DNA from: Channallabes apus
Taxonomy: Eukaryota > Chordata > Actinopteri > Siluriformes > Clariidae
Direction of reading: 5' to 3'
NCBI GenBank assembly: GCA_030522415.1
Contig: CM060118.1
Location: 19,862,651 to 19,926,650 of the forward strand
Length of the DNA stretch: 64,000 nt
Below the pieces are notes generated by a model. It was not told the DNA's origin. It did not search any database and worked only from the letters and a program-made list of their open reading frames with translations. Positions 1 to 12,760 of this stretch are shown here, one piece after another (the stretch's first letter is position 1; the number at the start of each line of letters is the position of its first letter). The position numbers and the translations under genes were made by a program.

Positions 1-76
1 TATAACCTTTACCAGACTGATAGATCTCAATTACTTTTGTTCTCATTTGTTCCTGAATTTCTTTGGATCTTGGCAT
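1..76 (-). CDS. Tc1-like transposase, N-terminal 25 codons (partial)
   Basis: The minus-strand frame starts at 76 (ATG at 76-74) and stays open to the window edge. Its 25 residues begin MPRSKEIQEQ and match the N-terminus of the transposase at 28311, so the same start codon was chosen. In Tc1 transposases this part opens the first helix-turn-helix of the paired-like DNA-binding region that binds the inverted repeats. Whether this copy is intact cannot be judged, because the catalytic domain lies outside the window. Confidence 0.85.
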   Translation of the reverse strand, partial: MPRSKEIQEQMRTKVIEIYQSGKGY

Positions 77-455
77 GATGTCTAGCTTTTGAGGTGCTTT
101 TGGTCTACTTCTCTGTGTCAGGTAGCTCCTATTTAAGTGATTTCTTGATTGAAACAGGTGTGGCAGTAATCAGGCCTGGGGGTGACTACAGAAATTGAAC
201 TCAGGTGTGATAAACCACAGTTAAGTTATTTTTTAACAAGGGGGGCAATCACTTTTTCACACAGGGCCATGTAGATTTGAAGTTTTTTTTCTCCCTTAAT
301 AACGTAAACCTTCATTTAAAAACTGCATTTTGTGTTCAATTATGTTATCTTTGACTAATAGTTAACGGTTTTTGATGAGCAGAAACATTTAAGTGTGACA
401 AACATGCAAAAGAATAAGAAATCAGGAAGGGGGCAAATAGTTTTTCACACCACTG
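1..455 (-). mobile_element. Tc1-like DNA transposon, 5' part (continues past left edge)
   Basis: Reverse complement of the first 455 bp of the complete element at 27932-29551, differing at only about eight positions by eye. The outer terminus ends at 455 with CCACTG followed by a TA (456-457), the target dinucleotide of Tc1/mariner elements. The inner direct repeat of the inverted repeat (a GTGTGAAAAAGTGATTGCCC-type motif) lies at about 241-265. The transposase start codon is at 76-74. The right-hand inverted repeat must lie outside the window. Confidence 0.93.
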
Positions 456-457
456 TA

Positions 458-1646
458 TATGGTGCTTCATTCAATTAAAGGGTGTAAAAATAAAGAAAAC
501 ACACCCTCAGCTATACAGTTCCTACTCTGGAACTCAGGACAGTCTGCTCAATCCTGGTCAGCAAATGAAGTCAATGTATGAAGTCAAGAAAGACAATGTG
601 TACTGCAGGTGTTTGTGTGTCACATTGTTGTGCATATTTTTTATGACCCTAAAAGGGGTATTTTAACCCAAGATCTTCTACCTTAGGGAAAAGATGAGTC
701 CAGGAAGAAAAGTATGTGGAGGAGGCATCTGATGTGATGCCTCTGAGACAGACATAAATTATGGGATAGTGCTTAATGAATATTAAAATTATGAATTTTG
801 TATTATGGACTTTTTTTTTCTTTCCAATTTTTTTTCACATTTTCTTTGTTAATTAGTTCTATTACTATTCTAATTGGTATAGTTGTACTCATCGTGGACT
901 ATGACAACATTATGAGGCTATTAAAGTAGATCCTCAGAGGGGGGACAACATGGTACAATCAACCAATCAGTGGTCGGCTTGAGAAATGAGCCTTGGAACA
1001 TTATCATTGTTTGATCTTTTGTCCTTGCTTGTCATTAGGGTTATCATAATATATCATCAATATCTAATAAATATTCATTGTTTCATTTTTAATCTAAAAT
1101 AAAAACAGACCAATTTCATATTCATTCATTTATTTAATATGAATATTTTCTCTAAAAAGATATATTTTCCAGAGAGTAAACTGCCACTGCACTTCTCCTG
1201 CCAGCATTCAGACCCTGAGCTGAAAAACCCACCCTCGTTAAACACTGTCAGAAATGCTGACTATTAAGGCAAACCAGACAATGTGCTAATTAGTACATTT
1301 GCATATGATCATGCAAATAAAAAAAGGGTGAGTGCAAAGATGGATTTGCATTTGTAACACAGTTAGGCTGTGCATGTAGAGCAGGCTAGTGTCCAGGGCA
1401 CATTTTTAGCGGACATGATGGAGAGATAGGTGCCATCAACACTTCACTTTTGGAAAAGATTAATTGCAGTCAGACATAATACAATTATGTTATTTTATCA
1501 AAATCAACTGTGTTTTTTTAACTTAACATTATCAAATTGTAATTTAGGAACCATTGTATAAAGGAGATGATATTTTAGTACATAGAGATCGCATAGTCAC
1601 AAAGCATAAATAAACGCATATGGATATACAACATATACGTACAGTA
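458..1646. other. no gene recognised
   Basis: AT-rich DNA with no coding frame, RNA gene or repeat that I recognise. The only simple features are short T and A runs. Confidence 0.5.
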
Positions 1647-2116
1647 CAGTGGTGGGCAAAAGTATTAAGATAACATATGTCATGTATTCTCCTAAAACAG
1701 GTGATTTCACTAATTAGCTCCAGCCTATCTGTTTGAGGAGTTGTGCTAATGAACTAAAAAAAAAAAAAAAAAAACTTGTGAAAAATTGGCTATTTGACAA
1801 AAAAAAATGTAGGGAAATGGTGAAGAAAGCAGTAGATTTCTTCTGTACATGATCTTCAGGAAGCAATCAAGCAGGAATGATTGATCGAGTGACACCTAAG
1901 TACTTCAGACGTCTTTCTGACTCTATGCCCAGCTGGATACATCAGGTTTTGAGGAATTAAAGAACTTCCTAATAAATATTGATTGTTGTAATACAATTTA
2001 ATTACATAAAATAACAAATTATTCTCATTATCTTAATTTTCATTATTAATACTAACAATCATATAGTCATTAAAACATAAAATTTAACTTTGTCTTAATA
2101 TTTCGGGAAACCACTG
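1647..2116 (+). mobile_element. Tc1-like non-autonomous deletion derivative
   Basis: A 470-bp block flanked by TA on both sides (1645-1646 and 2117-2118). The left end CAGTGGTGGGCAAAAGTATT and the reverse complement of the right end, CAGTGGTTTCCCGAAATATT, form an imperfect inverted repeat. The interior keeps only the last part of a transposase frame (1845-1960), so the element is an internally deleted Tc1-like copy. It carries an 18-bp A run near 1757. Confidence 0.75.
1845..1960 (+). pseudogene. C-terminal fragment of a Tc1-like transposase
   Basis: The reading V-H-D-L-Q-E-A-I-K-Q-E is followed by a TGA and a one-base shift. It then continues D-R-V-T-P-K-Y-F-R-R-L-S-D-S-M-P and ends at a TAA (1958-1960). 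The 'xxIPxxxxxxLxxSMPxR' shape is typical of the last 40 residues of Tc1-family transposases. No catalytic DDE residue is left. Confidence 0.65.
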
Positions 2117-2118
2117 TA

Positions 2119-3253
2119 TTTATGTGAAGAAAATTTGAAATTCACTAAGTTGAGACAATCGTACAAACGTAACAATAATTTCATTTCAGCATCTTTCTCC
2201 TCAAATACTGCACAAACCCGCAGCAGCACTTTAGACTGCACAAAAAAAAGAGATAATTTATCATGTCTATATTAAAAGATAATGCAGCAGAATTAACTTT
2301 AAATTAAATTATATTTGCATGGAATTACTGGACTCATCTGAGTAAATGGTGTGAAATCCCTGAAGGGACATGATGGGATAAAGAGCGCTCTTTGCATCTG
2401 AGCATCTCTGCTGATGAACTCCTTAATACGCCCAGTATAATGTTTTTATGTAGTGTTGCCTTTCCCACACCACATGCTCTGAGTGAGAATTGTACTGTAT
2501 TAGAATCATTTGGACAAAAGCTTTTTCTTCCCCCCCACCCCTTTAATTCCTAATTAATTCCTAGTAAGCTGAAGTAGATGGTTGAGTTCTGCCCACTGGC
2601 TGATGTGTGACATATGGACCACGTTGATTGATGTAACCTATTGATAATAGAAGCCTGGAGCATGTATTTAGACTAAAATCTTTTGTCCTAAAAGCAAGGC
2701 ATTTTACCTTGAAAGCCAGACATTACTGCAATTGATGAATGCATTTAATGCTCCTATCTTCAGTCCAAATAAAAGAAAAACTTTTTATTTCCTTCTTCTT
2801 ATTTTTTTTAATACACAAAGAAGACAGCACATTATTATATAGTATGGGCATTTGTATTTTACAGCAATACACATCACACCTATTTTTACACATGAAGGCA
2901 AATTTAACATACGGGCAAAAAAAAAAAGCAGCAAGTTGAACACACACACGCACACTTGCACACACACATCACTACTAAGTACACCTTACCATATGGTTCT
3001 ATTTTCAGTGTTAGCATTTGATCTGACACTTTGTCTTTCAGCTATAGCTTTTTTTTTTTTTTTTTGTAAGACAAAAAAAAAAACGTGATGTTGATTGAGT
3101 TAGATAGCATTAGTGGCACTGCTGTGCACCCGGGTTTGGGCACTCTGTCAATTCAGGGGCAAGGCAGTAGTTAGGAGTGACATGGAGGACACAGGCAGGG
3201 CATTATTGCAATATCAACTTTAGCTGCACTCCATATTGAAGGGGTACAGAAAA

Positions 3254-3315
<62 letters not shown>

Positions 3316-5640
3316 CCTGGGAAGGGGTGTTCAATGTCGTCTGCCTACTCGACAAGACTTGATGGCCTCCAATTGAGAGCAGATGCAGACATATCATTTG
3401 AATAAAGAAATACCTCTGATCTATGGTATTATCTTGACAAGACAGAAGATAATCAGCTGCCCTAAGCTTGGCCATTACTGAACTCCTTTGTTTTACTTTT
3501 CACGACAAATCAAGTCCTGTCTCTTGCCTGACAGCCCCAATTTTACATTTTCTTTCTTTCTTTTTTTACATTCTTTTATAAGAACAAAAATGCAGCATGC
3601 AAATGAAATAATGAAAAGGACAATCCAGGTTTCACAATTTTAATTCAAATTCAGCAATCAAAAGGAAACAAAAATTACACAAAAACAAGCCCTTCACAGG
3701 AATCTACCATATTATCTGTTTCCAAACTGAAGGAGGAGCACCCCCCCCCCCCCTCCCTAAGGAGTTCCTCCCCCTATTGATTGAGGTTCTCTAAAAGTGG
3801 AACATGAAGCTTCCTCAAGGTTCTTAGTCTCTCTGTGGGTTTAGAACCCTTACCGTTGCCCTCTGGCTCTCTGCTCACAACGTTGCTCAACTCCAACCTT
3901 ACATGAGGATGTGCTCCAGAAAACATCCTGGTATTTATATGACATTTATATTCACTATCGCACTCGCTCGCTTACTCCACCTGCTGATTATGCGCCCTTG
4001 TTCTGTGAGGAGCTGCAGTCTCTAGTGACAGAAGGTATCCCACATATGGTATAAGAGATACAGAAATAGACATTGCTGTATGTGGTCTCAAAATGAGCAT
4101 GTGTATTCGTGTCTCGGAGGACAGAAGGAAAAAATAAGGAACAGGATTTTTCTTAGTTGTGCTCTGATCCACTTGACATGACACATGAACTGCTGTTCGT
4201 TACTGTTGTCTGTTCATTTCCCGTTCTCTCACACGTAAACACAAAAACGCACGGAAGTTACAGGATGGACTGAGTGCTCCACGTATCACCTCATTGTTTT
4301 GCCCGAAAGAAGTCACTGGATCCTGCCCATTTAAGCGACTGAAAGTTAAATCTATATTTAATAAGCTTTAAGTAAAGGACAACATAAAGTTTCAGCAACT
4401 CTGCTGGCTCGGCTGCTCGTTGTTTTGCTTTTTCCGCTCTGCTCTCTGTTTTCTCCCTTTGCTTTCTTTCATTTGCTTCTCTCACGCTCTTTTTATCTCC
4501 ATCTGTTCCAAGACACTCACACTCCGCACCTACCCCCAGTGTCTTGTCATTATTTTCTTTCATTTTTGTCTCTCCCTCTCTTTTCTGTGCAGCAGGGCTG
4601 GAAATGTTTGAACTCAATGGCTGCTTAAGATGTCGCAGAAATGGAATATGAATGACTCCCCGTACCCCCCATCTGTCTTAATGCAGACTCTGCTTATGCC
4701 TGTACCCATCCATAAATAATATAACAATACAAAAGGAGGAGAGTGTGGAGGAGGCCGTCTGTGGAGCCACATGAAAGACACGGGGAGACTCTCGTGGGGA
4801 GCACAGCACGACTAAAAAACTTCCAACAAGTACTGTGCGAGATTACTGCGATAAAGCACTGTGACTTCCCCCGCCTCATCCATAATGATAACACATATTT
4901 CTGCTTATTATCCATATCTCTGGGTTGGGTCCAGATTCGGGACGCTGTGACAGGAGAGGTTTGGATGGAGCACGTGGGAGCTGCTGTCGGTGGATGAAGC
5001 CTAACTCTGACACACTCTCCCCCTGGGCCAGTACTGTGAGATATGGCCATGTTTTGGCATAAACAGATGTCTTGTCTTACTCATTTGCTGTGAGCTGTGC
5101 CTGATACAAGCATATCAGTCCTCAGACACTGACTACAGGGGACATAATAAGCATCTAACCTTAGGCATGGAAACACACGTCATTTAATAGCTACAATTTC
5201 CCTTACAAATCACCAATTTATTGCTGTTTAAATCACATGCTACAGTAGGATTCATAATTGATCATGTTAATTCAATAACCAAGCATGCCTTTGTGCAATG
5301 CTTGTATTTGTAACCACGGCCTTCGATGAAGTCACTTATGGTAGACAGTCCGATCCACATAATGTGCTGACTTGCGATTTATCAATTCTCCATCCCTTTC
5401 TTTTTACTATGTTTTTATGAAGTCTGCATATGTATTAAGAGGGATTTTGTTGTCCCTAGACACCAATTTGCATAAAGTGCAAGCCATCATTGGTTCAAGA
5501 GAAGCAAATTACTTTGCTGACAAGATCACCCCTCCTCCTTTTTTATTTATTAATTTTTAGCACGGCACAGACTGGGCTGGTTAAGAGCACTTAGCCAGAT
5601 ATGCAAAATATCATATCTCCCTAACCAGCATGATCAATGA
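2119..5640. other. no gene recognised; scattered simple repeats
   Basis: Contains an interrupted AC repeat (2941-2968), a GT repeat (listed separately) and a C run (3741-3753). Open frames such as 4291-4617 and 4694-5050 show no domain, start context or splice pattern I can support. Confidence 0.5.
3256..3314. repeat. (GT)n microsatellite
   Basis: Uninterrupted GT dinucleotides for about 59 bp. The minus-strand frame crossing it only gives a threonine-histidine run and is not a gene. Confidence 0.98.
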
Positions 5641-5642
5641 GG

Positions 5643-5706
<64 letters not shown>
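5641..5706. repeat. (GA)n microsatellite
   Basis: About 66 bp of nearly pure GA dinucleotides. Confidence 0.98.
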
Positions 5707-5712
<6 letters not shown>

Positions 5713-6065
5713 TTATTGAATTAAGTGCTAGGCCAATCATTTAACAAGTCCCTGAGCTGCTGCATGTGAGAGGTTTCTTTCTTAAGCTGGTGCTCGGAGT
5801 AATCATGTAAAACAGCAAAGCACTCTGCTGCAGTGTCCACCGAGTCACTGTAAAACCACCTCCCTATAGGCATAGAATTATCACCGAGATGCATGATGCT
5901 TCCTGCACAATCCTTCCACACATCATCATGTACTATCAGAAAAATGACCTTAACGACACTAATTCATAATTATAAAAAATCAAATTAATTAATTTCTTTA
6001 ACATGGCTCTTTTGCTTAACAGATGTTGAAGTCAGATGTAGAGAAAGTTTTACAGATTTCAGCTA

Positions 6066-6333
6066 GTTGGCACAGTGGCTGATGGTAGTGTTGTCACATT
6101 ATCGTTTTAAGATTTCCAGTTTGCTCCCTATTGAAGAGTTCCTGTGCTTGAGTTTTTCTTCCAATTTCCCTGGATTCCTCTGAGCTCTCCAAAAACATTG
6201 CCAGTGTGCGGATTGGCTATGCTAAATTGCTCCTAGGTGTGAATATGTGTGTGCATTGTGCCCTGTGATTCAGGCTGTTTTCCTGCCTCGTGCCCAGTCT
6301 TTCGAGCATTACTAAAGCTGAATAGATTATCAG
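6066..6333 (+). mobile_element. decayed tRNA-derived SINE (same type as 32190-32534)
   Basis: The order of weakly kept landmarks matches the fish SINE at 32190 and 35004. They are a TTGGCACAGTGGCTGATGG head, a region resembling CCGGGTACTCCGG, AAATTGC followed by TAGGTGTGAATATGTGTGTG, a GTGCCCTGTGAT block and a TGCCTCGTGCCCAG end. It is heavily diverged, with no target duplication seen. Confidence 0.5.
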
Positions 6334-6443
6334 CTATGGTTTTAGGCTTCCAAGATTTCACTCTGTAAAAATGGCTTAGATCTTATTTTAAACAATATAG
6401 ACTGATTCTAGTTAAGAAATGATGTCTTTCATGCATGTTTTGT

Positions 6444-6640
6444 TTAAAAAAGTGTTTTTCCTGCTTCATGTTTGAAATGCTGGTCTTCCAGAAACTCCTT
6501 TATTGGCCCAAATATGTGCAAATCACCTGGAGAGGGGTCAGGACTGTATTGGGGTTGTACATAGCAATAACTCCCAGCAAACTTAACAAAGCAACACGTA
6601 ATCCATCGATTTTCAAATATCACGCATTCCATTCACTGAA
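6444..6640 (-). pseudogene. mariner-like transposase fossil (C-terminal region)
   Basis: The minus-strand frame reads Q-Y-S-P-D-P-S-P-G-D-L-H-I-F-G-P-I-K-E-F-L. It follows the YSPDLAPSDYHLFGPLK block around the third catalytic aspartate (DD34D) of mariner transposases. The first two catalytic regions and the inverted repeats are not recognised, so only a scrap remains. The frame ends at 6444, where a run of lysine, threonine and leucine codons gives no further similarity. Confidence 0.55.
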
Positions 6641-8855
6641 TGTTCACAGGAACTACTGCAGTGGGCTCTGAGCCAGCTCGAACGGCTCGGATTGTCATTC
6701 ACAGATGTACCGTCTTTTTAAAAATGTTTGCACCATTTGAATGTTTTACTTCTGTAAATGTCAATTCATTTTTTTTTTTTTGCCTAGATGTCATGTCCCA
6801 GTTTGACTTGAACTCTCCTCGTATGTAACCACAGTCAGGTGAGAGAAAAATTGCAATTGAATAGTGAATAAATGTTGTGCGCCAATTAAAATCTATCCAC
6901 AGGCCACATTTGGCCCTAGGGCTGGACTTCCCTGCCTGCCCATGACCACAGGCCACAGCATTATCCAGCTAGGGTTGCTGTCACTACTCTGTAGTACAAT
7001 AGCACATTAAACTATTTCTTTTCTTCCCTTAGATAAAAGTTCAGTCATTTTTTCCCCCAGTGATATCCTATATAACTACATCAAACTGTGATTTGTACTG
7101 AAGTTGATCTGAGTACTGCTCAGCACCTGAACATGTAATGGAGTTGTTCACTAAAGAGCTGTCTAAAAAGTCTAAAAGTAATTAAAAATGAAAGACCTTT
7201 CCACCATCATACTTGGAGCGCGCACAATGCAGCAGAACATGACCCTGCCTGTAACAACCCAGGCTTGTAAAAGAGTGAAAAATAACTTCATTCATTTTAC
7301 TGCATTAGCTTGTGATGAAGCTGTTGATAGACCTGAAATGAAAATGTCCATTTCCCATCTTGTCTGACAAAGGGCATGATATAACGTTATTTGATATTAA
7401 TGCGATTTTCTAAGTAAGATCCAGAGTCCATTGTAGTTCAAATGTTATTCTTCGTCTTTGTCAGTTCTGTGAACAGTACTTGGTCATTGTAGTTAACTCT
7501 AATAAGATTAAAGTACTTTCGATAGAAGATGGTGTAATTCATTTCTTCATTAGGAGGACGGGAACTCATACACTTGTTAATTCAATCCTCAGATTTTTGG
7601 GGAATACAGAGATGTCTTATAAATTGAACAAAGAACTTCATTTTTGCACATGATCCATACGTTTTATTAACGGTAGTAATAAAAACCACAAACAACAGCT
7701 TGATGCAGTATCTAGTGCACTATTCGGTTGGATTTACACAAGCTGAAATATGAGCTAAGTCTATTTCTGTTTGCACCAATCATTTCAAAACTCTCTGGTT
7801 CATTGAAGATTATATGTCATTACATCCACATGTTTGATTTGATCGCCAGAAAAAACACTGTGGCAGTCTGGTTCTAATAATAATTTGTGCTCCAACATGA
7901 TGGCAGATAAAGGGGCTTTCATCTTTATGGCCACACAAGCATGCGTGTGGAGGTTTGAGATGGCTTCACAATAGTTTTACTATAATGTTACACTCCTCCA
8001 CCACACCAAGCTGTGTGGAATAGGTCCAGTCTGGGCTGTTAAAGTGAAAGGAATTTTCTTGCAGACACCCAAATTATTATTATTTTTGCCATGGAACACT
8101 AATGACTGGTTTTCTGGGGCCAAGAAAGCAGAGCAAAAAATTAATGGAAAATCTGCATTTGTCTCCAACAATCCAATAACACATTGTCCCTGAACACAGC
8201 TTTGTAATGTTCACAATTACAATAACAGCACATTATGGCAACATTATCAGTAAACTGTGACGTTTAAAATATGACACATTGATACCCTGAAATGCAACTA
8301 AAATGGCTTGTGTATGTACTGTAAGACGATACAGGGAAAATCAAAAGCTTGGTGAGAAAGCACCAGTATCAGAATATTTAAAACTGAAATAAAGGAAGCA
8401 TGAAAAAAATGGAAGAAAAAAAATGCATTATCAAACCCGGTATCGTTAATAATAAAATCACTTCTGAATGTACAAGAAACAATGGCATTGTGTTTGGAAG
8501 AGAAGTCAAATTTCTGCCATCCTCTTTCTCTGGACCTCTTCTATCTATTAATTACATTCATTCATTATTTAATTGTATTTCTTCAGATTTTGTTATGTCA
8601 TGGCAGTTTTTAATCAAAGCGTTAAGTTCTGAAGTCTAATCACAAATATTATTAAAGCTTTTATAACTCTGAACAAAAAAAAAGGCTTTTGATCTGACAT
8701 GGACTGCAAGGGTTGAAAAATGCAAGGCCAAGGTATTTTTCTACATACGTACGTTCTTGAGTATTTCTCTTTCAAACTCTTGTTAACAAATTGTACAGAA
8801 ATGCATATAACATTGCTCATTTCTACCTTCAACCTACAGCAGTTGTAATGAACAA
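6641..8855. other. no gene recognised
   Basis: AT-rich unique-looking DNA. The minus-strand frame at 6699-6956 lies just upstream of the mariner fossil in its orientation and might be decayed transposon DNA, but I see no motif. Confidence 0.45.
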
Positions 8856-8890
8856 ATTGCACTTTACATAATAGATATGTAAAGTGCAAT
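8856..8890. repeat. perfect 14-bp inverted repeat (hairpin)
   Basis: Arms ATTGCACTTTACAT and ATGTAAAGTGCAAT surround a 7-base loop. It could be a small cruciform, a transposon relic or a hairpin RNA; nothing nearby decides. Confidence 0.9.
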
Positions 8891-9877
8891 GATATCCTTT
8901 GAGAAACAAAATAAGATTTTTTTTATGGTTTTAAATGTTTTCTTTTCATGTTTATGAACTGCCCTAAACAGCCTGATGGGTGGCAGCGTGAATCACAAAA
9001 TCCTCTGTAAAAAAGAAACACAAAGCTGAAGGGGGAAGAAACAATATAAAGCCTTTAGTCTCTGTCAGAGTTTTTTTTTCCCCAGGATTCACTAATGACA
9101 GTGGCTCCAGTGAGTCATCTCTGGGAATGGTGATCAAAGCCAAATTAAATCTGACTTTTATGCAAAATGTAATATGTAAGCCTCCAGCAATGTCTTCCCT
9201 ATTGATTTTTTCCCTCTGTTTCACTCAATTTTTATCCATCTGCAATACATAATAAGGTGTTTCATTTTCCCCCCACCCCCAAACTGTACTACAGCATTAT
9301 ATTTAGATTTGAGTGTAACTGGTCATGTTTCCAAAAAATAAAGGTCACTTTTTTTTATAACTGTGTAGATTCGACAGATAAAAGGTAGGGCAGATAATAA
9401 TTAATGTCAGGCAATGTCATGATCCGGCTAAGAAAAAAAATGTAACCAAATCAGATTAGTTGGATTTTGTGCCATACTGTATTTTAGATTTCATATGACT
9501 TACTGTATATATGGGCAATCAGCAATTAAGGGAACAATGTATTATCTGACTGTCTGGTCACACCACTTAATAACTGAAGAGGAGCTTGTTCCAAAGCCAT
9601 CTGCTGAGGTACTTTTTTTCACTAGCTCTCCTAAGTGAACTTGTTTGGTACAGTAACTTAAGGTAATGTTGCTAACATATGTGTTGAGTTTGGTGTCGCT
9701 CAGAAATGACATCACTTCTATTTGGTGACATCAATGTTAAATTTACAGTATTTGCACGTCATGGATTAGCTGTCCATGGTAAAAATAAATAAATAAATAA
9801 AAAATTATCTGAGAAGGATGTTTCTCTCTCAATGATGAATTTTGTGATAGTTGGCCAGGGTGTGTAGCAGAAAAGTA

Positions 9878-9959
9878 AAAAAAAAAAAAAAAAAAAAAAC
9901 ATAGTATATGAATGGAGTTATTACACCAAATGGATATATAATAAAAATAAATAATAGTA

Positions 9960-10007
<48 letters not shown>

Positions 10008-10008
10008 T
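9878..10008. repeat. A run and (ATT)n microsatellite
   Basis: An A run (about 9878-9899) is followed after a short unique stretch by an uninterrupted ATT repeat (9961-10008). Both frames crossing it give tyrosine or isoleucine runs and are not genes. Confidence 0.97.
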
Positions 10009-10016
10009 GCATATCC

Positions 10017-10158
10017 CAGTTAGGATACAGTCCCCCTGGAATAGGACCTGGCTCAAGGGCCTTGCAACGGTTGCAACTTGGCAGTGCTGGTGCCTGAACC
10101 CCTGAGCTTCCAATCAGTAACCAAGTAACCCACAGTTTTAACCATTTGAGCCACCACT
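10017..10158 (-). mobile_element. tRNA-derived SINE fragment (same type as 53898-54115)
   Basis: Read on the minus strand it gives TGGTTAAAACTGTGGGTTAC, then CTGATTGGAAGCTCAGGGGTTCAGGC, then GCACTGCCAAGTTGCAA. This is the same tRNA-like head as the element at 53898. A- and B-box-like segments are recognisable but mutated. Confidence 0.5.
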
Positions 10159-10159
10159 G

Positions 10160-10197
10160 CTGATAATAATAACCACTATTATGGTTATTATTATCAG
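10160..10197. repeat. perfect 16-bp inverted repeat (hairpin)
   Basis: Arms CTGATAATAATAACCA (10160-10175) and TGGTTATTATTATCAG (10182-10197) surround a 6-base loop. It abuts the head of the SINE fragment. Confidence 0.9.
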
Positions 10198-12393
10198 AAG
10201 AGAAAGAAAAGATGATGAACTTGTGCTTCTATAGCCTATAACTACTGGATACATACAGAGAATATCTCAGAAGTGCTACTTTTTCATGAATTATCTGATC
10301 ATTACTTCCACAAAATGAAAACACTGGTTCTAGTGTTGAACCAATGTCTAGTTCTGAACTTCTAAATAAAGCTAAGCATATGTATATTTTCCCTGAATAT
10401 CAGCAACCAGAGCAATCCATGATTTTAATGTATATCATAACAGGAACTTCACCCGCTTTAGGTTTCATGCCCCTGAATGTTCATCATGTATGTATGTCCT
10501 CTGTTCCCAGTATAAATACTAATGCAGAATGTGCAGTGTATGTTTACTAAGTGTATTCCATACATTATGTAGTCTGACAGTGGTGATGATTTCTTGTGCA
10601 CCTTTGACAGGTTTGAAATCATTGCCTGCACCCACAAAAAATCCTTTTAAATCGTCAAAAGCACTCCCATTTTCAAAAAGCTGGCCTGTGCAGAAACATG
10701 ACAGTGACAAACCTTTAATTTCCCTCGACAAGCTGTCGACAACTCCCTTTATGGAAGATTGGTGGCTTTTCTGAAAATTATTTACATAATTGTTTATTTG
10801 TATCTCTTGCTCATTTTTTTCTGTTTTTCTCTCTTTCTCTGGATGTTTTTATTTGGAAAGTCTTCACCAAACCTAGTAGCAACCATGTTGTTTTAATCTA
10901 ATCATTGCCACCATCATCATCAGAATCATCGTGAGAATCATCATCAAAAAAATAAGGTAAGGGTTGAAAAAAAAAGGCTCCTTTAGATACTGTAAGGGTA
11001 CTTGCGATCTTAATTGTGTTTTACATGAAACCCTGTCTGAGCTGACAGGAAAAAAAAACTTATGTTGAAATGGTTTACGTCTTCCTCTACAGAGACAACC
11101 CAAAGAAGGATGGTTACTCCACTTATCTCCCTTGTGACATCATATTAAACATTTCAAGGTGGTTTAGGCCAGTTTTATGGATTAAAAAAAGACGAAATGA
11201 TGAGAGAGGTAAGAGGATCTAATAATGTAATACCACAAATCATGTTTGTGAGAAATCATGCTGACAACTTCAGATGCTGAGTTTGTCTGAGCTGCTGCAG
11301 GAGCTACTTTGTGGCATGGCATCCTGTAGCCACATGCATAATGCGTGATTAATGTGATTTAGGCAGGTTTATCAGAGCTGGGCTGTGCTTGATTAAGGCC
11401 TATGTGCTGCTGCATACAGTTAAAGGTGTCTCTTGATTACTAGCCTTTCTCACAGCCATGTTTCATAATTCCCTCTTTTCATCTCCACCAATCGCCTTAA
11501 GTACTTTGAAGAGCCTCTGAGCGGTGTACAGAAATTTCCACTTAGGGATATCGAGTGTCAAAAAAAAAAAAAAAAAAAAAAATCAAGTGTCCTATTTCAG
11601 TCCCACTTTTTCTCCAAAAAATACCATTCCTAACTTAGCACTAGGTTCTGCAAATGCACTTATAAAGGGTATATTACTCTTACAAAAAAGCATATGGTCT
11701 TCCATAAATCAGCAGTCTGGTACTCTACAAGTTTAGAGGCTAAGCTTGTCCAGCCATTTTCTAGTTTAAAAGTCAGACAGGAAGGAATGGGGGGGGGGGG
11801 GGGCTCTCAGTTTAAATAATATGTGCATATCAGCACAATCCTGCCACAGTTCTGTGTGAGAACACTATTGTGCATATATGTGTATATATGTTATCAACTA
11901 AAGAAGTTTCTCTGCTGAGCTGTTCATTTATGCAGAAGTTTCTTTCTCCTCAGAGCACCGCCGTGTCTCTCGGCTGGCCCCCTCTCCCTCCTCCTTTCTC
12001 CATCTCCTCCACTTTTTAATTTTCTCTCTCTTTTTTTTCCCTTTGACTTCTCCTTCCTCTGCCCTCACACATGGAGGAGCATCTTGCATACATAGCGCTG
12101 AGTGTGATGAGGGACTCAAGTATTACAAGTGTCTGCTCAGGGTTTTTCTGTTCAAAAGATTCAATTAAAAATAATTACCAAAAGATTAGTAGTAGCTGAA
12201 CATGACTGTACTGTTTGAATTGATGTTTCCTTTTCATCTGGTTTAATAATAGAATGCTTTCTTAATTAAAAAAAAAAAAAAAAAAAAAAAAGCTCTGCCT
12301 TGGTACACCCTGAATAAAAGTTTGTTTGATGTGCAGAAAAATTAAATATTTTTTGATCTAACAAATTAATTTTTTCCTCCCCTCTCCCTTTTT
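10198..12393. other. no gene recognised; homopolymer runs
   Basis: Contains an A run (11560-11582), a G run of about 15 (11789-11803) and an A run (12268-12291). No supportable coding sequence. Confidence 0.5.
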
Positions 12394-12760
12394 TTTCCAG
12401 GAGGAGATAAAGACAATTTAATTTAGATACCAGTGGCTAGAACAAACCATTCCCTGAGCTTTGGTCAACGAACAAGCTATAAAACCAAAAGCCAGAACAA
12501 TTAATTGCCATGGTGCTCATCTATAGTGTGGGGTTAGCTACGCAAGAGCGTGATAGCGCATGTATGGGCGGTAATGATATTGGAACGAGAGAATCCAGGA
12601 GAATTTTCTTCTTAAATTACATTCTCTCTGGTGGCTCTCTCAGTGCGGCTAATGCACAGCTTACAAATCCCAGGCGTGTATGCAAACACAGCAGGAACCT
12701 TGCACACTCTGGTAATTATCCCACCATTTTCATCTTGTCCAGCCTTATGTAAGATTACAC
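12394..12760. other. candidate conserved non-coding (enhancer-like) stretch
   Basis: A complex, repeat-free stretch of even base composition with TAATTA- and AATTAATTGCC-type homeodomain-like sites (for example near 12500 and 12713). The flanks carry homopolymers. The 80-codon plus-strand frame at 12510-12752 shows no domain. Regulatory function is inference from texture only and needs an alignment with other fish. Confidence 0.25.
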
